Assembly: GCA_000961575.1 (NCBI GenBank)
Contig: LADP01000025.1
Location: 1 to 64,000, forward strand
Source of the DNA: Peptococcaceae bacterium BRH_c8a
Lineage (GTDB): Bacteria > Bacillota > Desulfotomaculia > Desulfotomaculales > Desulfallaceae
Reading direction: 5' to 3'
Length of the DNA stretch: 64,000 nucleotides
The notes under the pieces were generated by a model, which saw only the letters and a program-made list of their open reading frames with translations, had not been told where the DNA came from and searched no databases. The translations under genes and the position numbers were made by a program. Below are positions 16,174 through 24,290 of the stretch, piece after piece (the first letter of the stretch is position 1; every line of letters starts with the position of its first letter).

Positions 16174-16866
16174 TTGTCCAATATAGTGATGATAGCCGAT
16201 GACGACCCACGCATTAGAAGCGTAGTGAGGCTATACCTGGAAGCCGAGGATTTTCAGGTTATTGAGGTGGAAAACGGCGCGGCGGCGATAAAACAGCTAA
16301 ACGAAACCCAAATAGATTTAATTATTCTGGATTTGATGATGCCGGTTATGGACGGCTGGACGGCCTGCAAATACATACGCAAAAATGCCGAAGTACCGGT
16401 AATCATGCTTACAGCTAAAGGCGAAGAAAACGACCGTATCCTGGGGCTGGAGCTGGGTGCTGATGATTATATCGTCAAACCGTTCAGCCCGCGTGAACTG
16501 GTGGCCAGGGTCAAAGCGGTGCTGCGCCGGTCGGAAAACAAGCAATCCGATACTTATACTTACAAGTACCCGGGGCTGACGATAAACGCGGTGACGCGAC
16601 AGGTGAAGGTCAATGACCGAGAAATCAAACTTACTTTAAAAGAATTTGATTTACTGCATTTACTTGTCCAAGCCCCAGGCCGGGTTTACACCCGGGATGA
16701 GCTGTTGGAACAAGTTTGGGGTTTTGATTATTGCGGGGACACCCGTACTGTTGACACACACATAAATCGGTTAAGATATAAAATTGAGGAGCAGGGTGGC
16801 AACAGCAGCTTTATCCAAACCGTCCGGGGGGTGGGTTATAAATTTCTACCGGAAGATGGTCAATAA
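16174..16866 (+). CDS. OmpR/PhoB-family response regulator
   Basis: 230 residues: receiver domain with the acidic pocket DDD (residues 9-11), phospho-acceptor Asp in IILDLMMPVMDG (about 53), Lys in DYIVKPFSPRE, and a C-terminal winged helix (LTLKEFDLLHLL ... VWGFDYCGDTRTVDTHINRLR). Start is TTG behind GAGGTGGTGAGG. The sensor kinase follows at once. Upstream and genome-neighbour 11-bp repeats match what this family binds. They resemble the TTnACA repeats of Bacillus PhoP, but the presumed targets here are envelope genes, not phosphate genes. Confidence 0.93.
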   Translation: MSNIVMIADDDPRIRSVVRLYLEAEDFQVIEVENGAAAIKQLNETQIDLIILDLMMPVMDGWTACKYIRKNAEVPVIMLTAKGEENDRILGLELGADDYIVKPFSPRELVARVKAVLRRSENKQSDTYTYKYPGLTINAVTRQVKVNDREIKLTLKEFDLLHLLVQAPGRVYTRDELLEQVWGFDYCGDTRTVDTHINRLRYKIEEQGGNSSFIQTVRGVGYKFLPEDGQ

Positions 16867-16892
16867 AAAATAGTATTGTTGGCAAGTTCTGG

Positions 16893-18290
16893 GTGCTTAT
16901 TGTTACCCTCATATTAATCGTCCTGGCTGTTTCGATTCTCATCCAGTCCAATCAGATCAAGTCTTTAATATACAACCAGCAGGCCCAGTTTTTTATTTAT
17001 GAGGCCAATGAAGTGTCCACCATCATTAAAAACGAATCATCATCGGAGGTAGTTAATGAACGGGTGCGCATTTTGGCCCAGTTTTTAAACGCTACCATAT
17101 TAATCTATGACCGGGACGGTGATTTGACTACCGCCCAGAAGACGCAACATGAGGGGCATAATCACGTCATTTTGAAAAAAGAGTTTTTGACCAGGGTATG
17201 GCAGGGGGGAAATATCATTCATGCCGGCAAGGTGAATAACTACCCCATTGACATTTTCCTGGTTGCTGTGCCAGTCATAGAGAATGATAAAATCACCAAG
17301 GCTGTGGTCATCTATAGCCCCCTGGCACCACTGAAGCAGCAAATAAATAGCATCAGGCAAATTTCTTTTTGGGGCGCCCTGCTGGGTATGGGGCTGGCCA
17401 CAATTCTTAGCGTGTTTATACTAAAAACCATGACCAGGCCGCTTCTAAAAATGGAAGCAGTGGCCCATGCCATTGCCAATGGTGAGTTCGGCAAACAGGT
17501 GCCCGTGGTTACCAATGACGAAGTGGGGAAATTGGCTTCTTCGCTTAATAATATGTCTTTACAGCTAAAGGAAAAAATTGAAGCCATTGAGCGGCTGGAT
17601 AAAACCAGGCAGGAGTTTGTCTCTAATGTCTCTCATGAACTGCGCACGCCGCTGACCGTAATCCAGAGCTTTTCGGAGGCGATTTTGGACGGACTGGTTA
17701 AAGAGGAAAAGGTAAGGGATTTTTACCTTAAAAACATTTTGGAGGAATCCAAACGGCTAAAACGCCTGGTGGACGACCTATTGGACTTAAAAGCTTTGGA
17801 AGCCGGGCAAACCCTGGCCGACATGGAGTATGTATTGATTTCCAAACTGGTTATGGTTACGTCCGGGAACTTTATGAGCCTGGCTAAGGAGAAGAATATA
17901 GATTTAAACGTAACCATTAAAGACAAAGAGGTAACTGTTTACGGCAATATCGACCGGCTCAAACAAGTGATGACCAACTTGATCGGCAACGCCATTGCTC
18001 ACACTCAGCCGGGTGGCCGGGTGGAAATCATGGAAGAACAAAAAGATGACCGGGTATTGATCAGTGTGGCCGACAATGGCCCGGGTATCCCGCCGGAGGA
18101 AATTGAGCATATCTGGGAGCGGTTCTATAAAGTGGACAAGTCCAGATCCAGGGGTGCTGGGGGCACGGGTTTGGGCCTGGCCATTGCCAGGCGGATTGTC
18201 GAGCTGCACGGCGGATCCATTACCGTCGAAAGTGCTCCGGGCCAGGGGGCTGTTTTCATCGTAAACCTTCCCATTATCAACAATGTTTAA
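16893..18290 (+). CDS. membrane sensor histidine kinase (PhoR/WalK-like)
   Basis: About 465 residues: membrane helix 1 near the start, extracellular sensor (about 25-145), helix 2 (ISFWGALLGMGLATILSVFIL), HAMP linker (TRPLLKMEAVAHAIANGEFG), HisKA with the His in SHELRTPLT, and HATPase with NLIGNAIAHT, DNGPGIP and [12 protein letters not shown]. The frame stays open upstream to SIVGKFW, which would complete the first helix, but the only codons there are ATA (16863, overlapping the response-regulator stop) and ATT; the GTG at 16893 has no ribosome site. Signal unknown. Confidence 0.9.
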   Translation: MLIVTLILIVLAVSILIQSNQIKSLIYNQQAQFFIYEANEVSTIIKNESSSEVVNERVRILAQFLNATILIYDRDGDLTTAQKTQHEGHNHVILKKEFLTRVWQGGNIIHAGKVNNYPIDIFLVAVPVIENDKITKAVVIYSPLAPLKQQINSIRQISFWGALLGMGLATILSVFILKTMTRPLLKMEAVAHAIANGEFGKQVPVVTNDEVGKLASSLNNMSLQLKEKIEAIERLDKTRQEFVSNVSHELRTPLTVIQSFSEAILDGLVKEEKVRDFYLKNILEESKRLKRLVDDLLDLKALEAGQTLADMEYVLISKLVMVTSGNFMSLAKEKNIDLNVTIKDKEVTVYGNIDRLKQVMTNLIGNAIAHTQPGGRVEIMEEQKDDRVLISVADNGPGIPPEEIEHIWERFYKVDKSRSRGAGGTGLGLAIARRIVELHGGSITVESAPGQGAVFIVNLPIINNV

Positions 18291-18311
18291 AGCCGGCGGG
18301 CACTCAAGCAT

Positions 18312-18341
18312 GAAGGTAGGTTTCATCACCTACCTTTTTTA
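18312..18341 (+). terminator. terminator of the two-component operon
   Basis: AAGGTAGGT, six-base loop, ACCTACCTT, then a T run. Confidence 0.85.
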
Positions 18342-18551
18342 TTACCGAAAGGTAAGTGGTGGTTTCGGAAAATCCGCAGTTTATTGGATTGGAGTACTGG
18401 GAGCGGCGCTGGCCGGGATTTAGACATTATTTTTATAGAACTTAATCCTCACTGATAAAAACAAAATGCTTTTTCGTGCCATAATAAAACGCCTATAGTA
18501 TTCAGGAGGTATATTTATCAAACCAATGTTTTATCCGTGTTTTTATTTTTA
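18342..18551. other. intergenic stretch before the Met-repeat Cys-Trp gene
   Basis: A CAGGAGGTATATTTATC ribosome-like site at about 18503 is followed only by a nine-codon ORF (ATG at 18525) at a poor distance. I see no gene here. Confidence 0.4.
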
Positions 18552-18582
18552 ACCCACTTAAAGTTCGGCCCGAATACGAATA
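18552..18582 (+). promoter_or_regulatory. SigI-type promoter of the Met-repeat Cys-Trp gene
   Basis: ACCCAC (18552-18557), 19 bases, CGAATA (18577-18582). It is unlike its three relatives in spacer sequence, so the shared hexamers and shared 19-base spacing are unlikely to come from duplication alone. Confidence 0.7.
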
Positions 18583-18629
18583 ACCATTAAAGGAGCGCTC
18601 CCATACCAATTCAGGAGGTTAATAGACAA

Positions 18630-19193
18630 ATGAATTTAAAAAAGAAAATTCTACCCATCACACTAACACTACTTTTAAGCGTTGGTTCGCTGGGCGTAGC
18701 TTACGCCGCTGCCCCCACTGATTACCAACAAAAAATGGCCAATTGGATACAAAACGATCCCAACCCCATGCCGATGAATATGAATATGGATATGAACATG
18801 AATATGAATAGCACTAACCCTAATTCCGGGGCAGGCAAATCCAGTAACCCATCTAACAGCGCAAATCAGACCACTGTTAATAAACAAGGGACTGCACAAC
18901 AGCAATCTAACGGCACAAACCAGGGCTACAATATGATGCCGAACATGACACCTGAGCAAATGCTGGAATTGGATAAGGCCTGGATGGAAAAAACGGCCCA
19001 AAAACAGCAGGCCCCCGCGGGTTACAATATGATGCCGAATATGACACCTGAGCAAATGCTGGAATTGGATAAAGCCTGGATGGAAAAAACGGCCCCAAAA
19101 CAGCAAGCTCCCACAGGAAGCAAGAATTACCAAAAATCTTGGAGCGGCAACACACACCAGCAAAACTGGAACTCCCAATATTGCAGATGGTAA
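18630..19193 (+). CDS. exported Met-rich protein with 32-residue repeats, ending Cys-Arg-Trp
   Basis: 187 residues: signal peptide (LPITLTLLLSVGSLGVAYA), a strikingly Met/Asn-rich block (PMNMNMDMNMNMN), a Ser/Asn/Gln linker, two tandem 32-residue repeats starting YNMMPNMTPEQMLELDKAWM (96 bp, first at 18927, second at 19023), and the end NSQYCRW. AGGAGG precedes the ATG. Met blocks like this occur in Cu(I)/Ag(I)-binding secreted proteins. The TPEQ helix links it to the paralogues at 12.3 and 25.9 kb. The SigI-type promoter places it in the sigI regulon. Confidence 0.83.
   Translation: MNLKKKILPITLTLLLSVGSLGVAYAAAPTDYQQKMANWIQNDPNPMPMNMNMDMNMNMNSTNPNSGAGKSSNPSNSANQTTVNKQGTAQQQSNGTNQGYNMMPNMTPEQMLELDKAWMEKTAQKQQAPAGYNMMPNMTPEQMLELDKAWMEKTAPKQQAPTGSKNYQKSWSGNTHQQNWNSQYCRW
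18927..19118 (+). repeat. two tandem 96-bp coding repeats
   Basis: Copies at 18927-19022 and 19023-19118 differ at only a few bases and encode the two 32-residue TPEQ repeats. The near-identity points to a recent duplication. Confidence 0.85.
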
Positions 19194-19219
19194 AATAAAT
19201 ACCAATACTTCTTACTACA

Positions 19220-19252
19220 GAGAGGCTGCCGGATTTATCGGCAGTCTTTACT
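19220..19252 (+). terminator. terminator after the Met-repeat gene
   Basis: GGCTGCCG, short loop, CGGCAG, then TCTTT. Confidence 0.7.
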
Positions 19253-19317
19253 TATCAATGGGTTAATAATAACAACATTTTAAACGGTTCTGTTAATAAC
19301 TAAAAAGCAAATAAGCA

Positions 19318-19352
19318 GAAGGGAAGCTCCTATCGAGCCCCCCTTCTGCTTA
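19318..19352 (-). terminator. terminator after the small tri-Cys exported protein gene
   Basis: AAGCAGAAGGG and CCCTTCTGCTT arms; T-rich sequence follows on the minus strand. Confidence 0.75.
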
Positions 19353-19362
19353 ACATTTAACT

Positions 19363-19602
19363 TTAGTTTGCTGTCACCACCATATCGGGGCAGGAAGAAG
19401 ATTTCATCATTTCAACACAAGCTTTAGCCTGTTCCTTGGTGATCATGTCAGCATCAACAGAATCATTCATCATATCACGGCAAACCTTGATAACCTGGGC
19501 CTGGACAGCTCTGGGGTTTGCGTTTTCCGCGGGAGCGGCGAAAGCGGGTACGGCAGCAAATAGTGCTGAAACAGTGACTGCTAATAGAATTAGTTTTTTC
19601 AC
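19363..19602 (-). CDS. small exported protein with three cysteines
   Basis: 79 residues: clear signal peptide (MKKLILLAVTVSALFAAVPA, cleavage near FAA), then a 55-residue helical domain with cysteines in KVCRDMM, AKACVEMM and SSCPDM. The segment MITKEQAKAC matches RITPEQAKAW of the Met-rich Cys-Trp protein at 6.1 kb, so it looks like a tail-less relative. GGAGG precedes the ATG. It is controlled by a three-fold 11-bp hexamer array with a perfect -10. Function unknown; a periplasmic-type metal or redox role is inference. Confidence 0.8.
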   Translation of the reverse strand: MKKLILLAVTVSALFAAVPAFAAPAENANPRAVQAQVIKVCRDMMNDSVDADMITKEQAKACVEMMKSSSCPDMVVTAN

Positions 19603-19659
19603 GACAATTCCTCCGACTAAGATTATTTTGAGGACACAGTATCCAACCGTGCGTGTCTA

Positions 19660-19702
19660 ATTATAAATAGGAATTGTCACAAACATGTGTCATAAGGGTA
19701 AC
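19660..19702 (-). promoter_or_regulatory. 11-bp hexamer array plus -10 box before the tri-Cys protein gene
   Basis: Minus strand: GTTACC (19702-19697), N5, GACACA, N5, GTGACA (19680-19675), nine bases, TATAAT (19665-19660). Confidence 0.78.
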
Positions 19703-19789
19703 ATTTTTGTTTGGATCACAAAACTGCTGCTTTTTTTGTGGTGATAAAAGAACTCATTATCAAAGCTTTATGGGTGCCCGGCTGTTTAC

Positions 19790-20914
19790 TTACAGATAAT
19801 TCCTGGGGTTGACGGGGTTACCGTTTTCTCGCACTTCAAAGTGCAGGTGCGGTCCCGTGGACATCCCGGTACTGCCTACCCGGGCGATAGTCTGTCCTTT
19901 GGTGACCGTCTGCCCTACCTTGACCAGTTGGGTTGATAGGTGGGGGTACAGGGTAGTAATACCCCCGCCGTGATCCAGCATCACTATATTGCCGTAACCG
20001 CCCATGTAGCTGACATCGATTACACGACCGCTCTGGGCGGCCACCACGGGGGTACCCGAAGGCGCGGGAATGTCCATGCCCGTATGTAACTTCCTGGTTT
20101 TTAAAATAGGGTGCATACGATAACCAAATGGCGAGGATACGTTTGCATAACCCGGTAAGGGCCAGATAAAAGCGCCCGTGGCTGCAGGCTGCTGCCCGGC
20201 TTTCTGGCGGGCCATCTGGCTGATTATGGCTTCCTCTTGTTCTTCCAAACGCTGCACTTCAGCCTGGTACTTGCTTAAATCCCGGTTGGCCCCGGCCAGA
20301 AGTTCCCTTTTTACCGCACCCCGCGAGGCCAGTTCCATCTGCGCCGTCCGCTGGCGGTCTAGCAAAGCAGTAATCTTTTCTTTTTGCTGTTGCAGCTCCT
20401 TGTTCTTTGCCCCCAGTTCTTGTTTAAGTCTTTTCATTTCCTCCACTGCCCCTGCGTCCCTGTCCACCACTCGCTTGAGCAGTTCATAGCGGTTTAGAAA
20501 ATCGCCAAAGTCCCTTGAAGCCAGCAATACTTCCAGGTAACTTACCGTGCCGTTCATGTACATTCCCCGCACCCGCCGCTGTAAATCCCGGTTGTTTTGC
20601 TGTAATTGCTCCTCGGTCTGTTTTATTTCCCGTTCATTCCGCGCAAGATTGGCCAGCGCCATATCCAGCCGGGTGCTAAGGCTGTTAACCTCACGGTTTT
20701 GTAGATCAATTTCCCGGTCAATGGCCTTAACTTCATCCGCATATGATTTGGCCTCGCTTTTCTTTTTGTTTTCCTGTTGCTTAACCTGGTAGAGCTTTTG
20801 TTTGGTCTGTTGCAATAAATCTTCCAGATTCGCACCGTAAGCCGGGCCATAACCTGAAACCAGCCCAGTGACCAGGATTATAATCATGGCTTTTTTACCC
20901 CAACCCGAACGCAT
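19790..20914 (-). CDS. EnvC-like M23 peptidoglycan endopeptidase with coiled coil
   Basis: 374 residues: signal anchor ([18 protein letters not shown]), a long coiled coil (about 25-245), and a C-terminal LytM/M23 zinc domain with the complete metal and catalytic set ([25 protein letters not shown]). By family it cuts cross-links in peptidoglycan, usually at division or sporulation septa; coiled-coil partners regulate the activity. It stands alone on the minus strand. Upstream hexamers (GTACAC, TGTAAC, GACAAT at 11-bp steps) hint at the same regulon, but no -10 box is found at the right distance. Confidence 0.9.
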   Translation of the reverse strand: MRSGWGKKAMIIILVTGLVSGYGPAYGANLEDLLQQTKQKLYQVKQQENKKKSEAKSYADEVKAIDREIDLQNREVNSLSTRLDMALANLARNEREIKQTEEQLQQNNRDLQRRVRGMYMNGTVSYLEVLLASRDFGDFLNRYELLKRVVDRDAGAVEEMKRLKQELGAKNKELQQQKEKITALLDRQRTAQMELASRGAVKRELLAGANRDLSKYQAEVQRLEEQEEAIISQMARQKAGQQPAATGAFIWPLPGYANVSSPFGYRMHPILKTRKLHTGMDIPAPSGTPVVAAQSGRVIDVSYMGGYGNIVMLDHGGGITTLYPHLSTQLVKVGQTVTKGQTIARVGSTGMSTGPHLHFEVRENGNPVNPRNYL

Positions 20915-20986
20915 TTAAACATCCCCTGTCAAATTTACTTTATTGTCGTTAAGTTACAATTAGGTGTACTAGTATTTTGTTTTTAA

Positions 20987-21178
20987 TCAACCCATTAAAC
21001 TTTTGTTTTCTTTTTTATAGTTGCCACTCAGTTGATATGTATTGATTAACAGATCAATTTGCATGCTTAGACCAAGCACTTCTCCATGTCTGAAATTGTA
21101 ATTATGTATTTGGGCTGTTTCTACCAGCAAACGCCTTAAATGCTCAAGATGCACCATGCCCCGATCCTGGTTTTTCAT
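20987..21178 (-). CDS. Spo0E-family aspartyl-phosphate phosphatase
   Basis: 63 residues forming a two-helix hairpin: EHLRRLLVETAQIHNYNF then EVLGLSMQIDLLINTYQ. The LSMQID-LI segment corresponds to the SQELD-LI signature of Spo0E proteins, which remove phosphate from Spo0A~P and delay sporulation; here Q-I-D replaces Q-E-L-D. GGAG stands before the ATG. The promoter is an 11-bp hexamer array, so the two-component system may link an envelope signal to the sporulation decision. Confidence 0.82.
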   Translation of the reverse strand: MKNQDRGMVHLEHLRRLLVETAQIHNYNFRHGEVLGLSMQIDLLINTYQLSGNYKKENKSLMG

Positions 21179-21227
21179 GATGGCGGTCTCCTTTTCCAGC
21201 AGAGGTTAAATATAGTCACTTCTAATC

Positions 21228-21281
21228 AGCATAACCTATGAATTTGTCCAGCTTGTTACATAAACTTAAAATTTTTGTGAT
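21228..21281 (-). promoter_or_regulatory. 11-bp hexamer array plus -10 box before the Spo0E gene
   Basis: Minus strand: ATCACA (21281-21276), N5, TTTAAG, N5, GTAACA, N5, GACAAA (21248-21243), nine bases, TATGCT (21233-21228). Confidence 0.78.
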
Positions 21282-21328
21282 AATTGTCGTGTAATGTCAC
21301 ACTAGAACCTGTTACCAGCAATGAAAAG

Positions 21329-21356
21329 AGCTGCCCCTGAAGAGCAGCTCATTCTT
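21329..21356. terminator. hairpin with T runs on both sides
   Basis: GAGCTGC, loop, GCAGCTC, with TTTT after it on either strand. It lies in a 480-base stretch (21179-21656) where I see no gene; a 60-codon frame after it has no ribosome site. Confidence 0.55.
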
Positions 21357-21656
21357 TTGGTTTTTATTGGTGTTTCCCTACCTGCCAAAGTTATGCCAAG
21401 TGCCGTTGTGTTGCATGCGCTATTGCTAAACGATTTGACGTTTCAGGCTGCCGCCTCCTTGTCCAACCAGTATAACTTCTCGGCAACACAGGCCGAAAAC
21501 TAGATACCAACATGATGCCATACAAAACTAGAACCCTGTCTAAGCCTAGCGGATGAGTATTAATGTCTTTTTAATCTTTTTATTTATAAACCATACATAA
21601 AAACTATGTAGAATAAAAAGATATAATAAAATGCTCTTTCTAAAAGGGGTTATAAC

Positions 21657-22700
21657 ATGGCATTAACACGTTTCCGAACAAAAACTGCCCCCAGGCATAA
21701 AAAGACCAACATAAATGAATCATTTTACTTATGGGAGCTGCTAAAAAGTTATTTCGTTACATATGAAAGTATTAAAACATGGGAAGATTATGCTGAGGAT
21801 ACCCAGCTAAACGACTTTTTAAAAAGATATAGTGGAAGCTTGGAAGATAACATTACCAGACTGGAAACGGCAATGGATAAACAGGGACTGGGTGAACCCG
21901 ACAGACAGACAATCGGGGTAACTTATACCCTGGGTGCGAACAAATTGAATGATAGGTACATCGCCAATGAAACATTAACACTGGCGCAAAAAAATGTCGA
22001 CTTATTAACAAGAGCAATAGGGGCACCGGCTATCAATGATGATATACACTCTTTACTGGTTAAATTCGTGCCCGGAGCAATGGAGTACAGAGATGAAATG
22101 GCCAAGTATGTTGAAATGAACGGCTGGCTGGAAAGTTCGTCTTATGTTCCACAAGTAACTGTGGGTACGAAACGCAAGCCGGCTAAAGGTCCTTCGTCGA
22201 AGTCCGATGTGCATGGCGATAGTTCGGCAAGCTTAGTAGATAGGGTGAAGCAGGATACTTTAACTATCGGCACCATCGCAGGCCTAATCGGCGTATCGTC
22301 AATGCACATTGTAGGTATGTTATGGATGTGGCTGGGATGGGCAAAAGTAAGCACCCTTCAGGTTTCAGGTGCAATTTTTATTGATGAAAGTGACGTTAAT
22401 ACAACATTGGGATTAATGATCAGCGCAATTGCTCATCTAATAGTGGGCTCAGCAGGAGGAGTGTTGCTGTCTCATTATATGAAATACGTCGGGAAGGATT
22501 TTTTCTGGTTGAAAGGACTGGCTTTGTCGGGCCTATTATTGCTTGGGGGCATGGGGCTCATAGTCCACATGTTGAACATATATCCCAAGGCGGAAAAAGA
22601 CGCCCTCACACAGTTTTTACATATGATAAACTATTTTATATACGGCATTGTAGTTTCTTATATACTCGCTAGATATGCTGTTTACAAAAAACGCACATAA
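21657..22700 (+). CDS. DUF3231 domain fused to a multi-spanning membrane domain
   Basis: 347 residues. Residues 15-165 are helical and match the DUF3231 / spore-coat-like ferritin-type pattern (ESFYLWELLKSYFVTYESIK ... AGAMEYRDEMAKY-like), normally a soluble protein. A Ser/Lys linker leads to five hydrophobic helices (about 205-340) similar to the stand-alone protein at 11.7 kb. AAAGGGG lies before the ATG, and a TATAAT is present near 21623. The fusion suggests the soluble domain works at the membrane, perhaps of the forespore; that is inference. Confidence 0.72.
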   Translation: MALTRFRTKTAPRHKKTNINESFYLWELLKSYFVTYESIKTWEDYAEDTQLNDFLKRYSGSLEDNITRLETAMDKQGLGEPDRQTIGVTYTLGANKLNDRYIANETLTLAQKNVDLLTRAIGAPAINDDIHSLLVKFVPGAMEYRDEMAKYVEMNGWLESSSYVPQVTVGTKRKPAKGPSSKSDVHGDSSASLVDRVKQDTLTIGTIAGLIGVSSMHIVGMLWMWLGWAKVSTLQVSGAIFIDESDVNTTLGLMISAIAHLIVGSAGGVLLSHYMKYVGKDFFWLKGLALSGLLLLGGMGLIVHMLNIYPKAEKDALTQFLHMINYFIYGIVVSYILARYAVYKKRT

Positions 22701-22807
22701 GCTTGCCTTTGTTATAACACTTTTTGAAGTTGGAATACTGGCAATAAGATGGGCTGCATACAATAAGCCCCACTTAACAACTGTACCATACTAAAACGTT
22801 TTTTAAT

Positions 22808-22861
22808 GTTACAAAAAGTTTAAATACATGTAGCATTGCTGACAAATTGATAAGGTAAAAT
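22808..22861 (+). promoter_or_regulatory. 11-bp hexamer array plus -10 box before the LysM-G5-M23 gene
   Basis: GTTACA (22808), N5, TTTAAA, N5, GTAGCA, N5, GACAAA (22841-22846), nine bases, TAAAAT (22856-22861). The expected transcription start is at about 22868, two bases before the start codon. Confidence 0.78.
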
Positions 22862-22869
22862 CAATAACT

Positions 22870-24210
22870 ATGAGGGTAAAATTAGCAAAGCAGGCAGAAA
22901 ATAAGCAGCCCCATAAATATAAATTACTAATAACAGCCCTTGTTCTTGGAATATTGGCTGTTATTATAGGGGCAAGCTTCACAGGCGTATGCGCTATCAG
23001 TGTGGGCGGAGAGATAATAGCCTACGGAGAAAACAAGAAGCAAGTCGATAAAATTATTAACCGCTTGACTTCGGAAAAATCACAGGTATTGGGCCAGGAG
23101 GTCACTGTTGGCAAAGACCTGGAGCTTAAGACAACCAAAAGCTCCAAGGAACCGTTGAATGAACAAGAGCTATATGCAGTTTTAGCTGGAAAGGTTGATT
23201 TTGTAACCAGGGGCGTATTAGTTAAGATTAAAGGCAGCCCGGAATTGCAATTCAAGAACCGGGCCACTGCAGATTCGTTTTTTCAAAAGCTAAAAGAAAG
23301 GTATAGAACCGGTGCCAATTGTGAAGTGAGCATTGCTGAAAAGACTGAAATAATAGAGCAGGAAATAAATATTAATGAATTGGATACAATTGAACGCGCC
23401 CTGCAGTTGGCGCAGCAGGGAAAAGATAAACCAATAAGACACATTGTTCAAGAAAATGATACCCTGTGGGATCTCGCCGTAACTTACGATACCAGTGTAG
23501 AAGAGTTGATGCGATTAAATCCGGAAACAAGCGAGAATCTGCAGCTGGGGCAGGAAATTATAACTTCCGGGTATGCACCGCTACTTACAGTAATAAGTGA
23601 GTTTGAACTAACCCAGGAAGAAAAAATACCGTTTGAAACTGAATACATAAACGACTCTTCCCTACCCCGGGGAACCAGTAAAACCATCCGGCAAGGGGAA
23701 CCCGGGATTAAAAAAGTGACGTACCGGGTTACCGCCCAAAACGGGAAAATAACAGAGAAAAAGATAGTAACCGAAGATGTTATTAAAGAACCCCAAGCCG
23801 GGATAGTTAATAGGGGGACAAAGTTTGTGCTGTCGTTCAGAGGCGGGGGTGCCCTGGTCTGGCCTGCTTCAGGAAGCGTCACATCCCGTCTCGGGCCGCG
23901 CTGGGGTAGAAGTCATACCGGCATAGATATCGATGCAGGGTACGGGAGCCAGGTTTGGGCGGCCGGACCGGGCCGGGTGGTCAGCGCCGGGTGGAACGGC
24001 GGGTACGGCCAAATGGTGGCCATATCCCACGGTAATAATGTGGTAACCCGATACGCACATTTGTCGTCCATTAATGTAAAAGCAGGGCAGACCGTCGACA
24101 GCCGTCAGTTTATCGGCCGGGTAGGCACATCCGGCAATACCACCGGACCAAATCTGCATTTTGAAGTACTGATCAACGGAGCCCAAAAAAATCCCTTGAA
24201 TTACCTATAA
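22870..24210 (+). CDS. membrane-anchored LysM-G5-M23 peptidoglycan hydrolase-like protein
   Basis: 446 residues: N-terminal anchor (about 18-42), an extracellular region, LysM (about 195-240: IVQENDTLWDLAVTYDTS), G5 (about 245-315), and M23 (about 325-446). The M23 zinc ligands are visible in RSHTGIDID and the final His of LHFE, but the usual GPHLHFE reads GPNLHFE, so the first His of the HxH pair, thought catalytic, is Asn. It may bind rather than cut. No ribosome site precedes the ATG. The -10 box ends nine bases upstream, so the message is likely leaderless. Confidence 0.88.
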   Translation: MRVKLAKQAENKQPHKYKLLITALVLGILAVIIGASFTGVCAISVGGEIIAYGENKKQVDKIINRLTSEKSQVLGQEVTVGKDLELKTTKSSKEPLNEQELYAVLAGKVDFVTRGVLVKIKGSPELQFKNRATADSFFQKLKERYRTGANCEVSIAEKTEIIEQEININELDTIERALQLAQQGKDKPIRHIVQENDTLWDLAVTYDTSVEELMRLNPETSENLQLGQEIITSGYAPLLTVISEFELTQEEKIPFETEYINDSSLPRGTSKTIRQGEPGIKKVTYRVTAQNGKITEKKIVTEDVIKEPQAGIVNRGTKFVLSFRGGGALVWPASGSVTSRLGPRWGRSHTGIDIDAGYGSQVWAAGPGRVVSAGWNGGYGQMVAISHGNNVVTRYAHLSSINVKAGQTVDSRQFIGRVGTSGNTTGPNLHFEVLINGAQKNPLNYL

Positions 24211-24221
24211 AAAGCATGTTT

Positions 24222-24265
24222 ATAACCCGCCAGGATTACTTTGCTGAATTCTGGCGGGTTATTGT
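24222..24265. terminator. bidirectional terminator
   Basis: TAACCCGCCAG and CTGGCGGGTTA arms between two convergent genes, T-rich on both sides. Confidence 0.85.
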
Positions 24266-24290
24266 TTATTGTAACTTTGCCATTCTCCCG

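Noticed and set aside
18503-18551. Leader peptide gene behind CAGGAGGTATATTTATC
   Set aside because: The only ATG is 14 bases from the ribosome site and the frame has nine codons; spacing is too long for confidence.
18675-19205. A 176-codon minus-strand frame over the Met-repeat gene
   Set aside because: Antisense shadow; its HIHVHIHIH stretch is the reverse of Met-Asn codons. The plus-strand gene has a signal peptide, ribosome site and promoter.
20915-20985. Hexamer array before the EnvC-like gene as a ninth regulon member
   Set aside because: Three hexamer-like words at 11-bp steps are present, but no -10 box stands nine bases after the last, unlike the other eight.
21321-21503. A 60-codon plus-strand frame after the Spo0E promoter region
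   Set aside because: It begins in the terminator hairpin, has no ribosome site, and its composition is not convincing.
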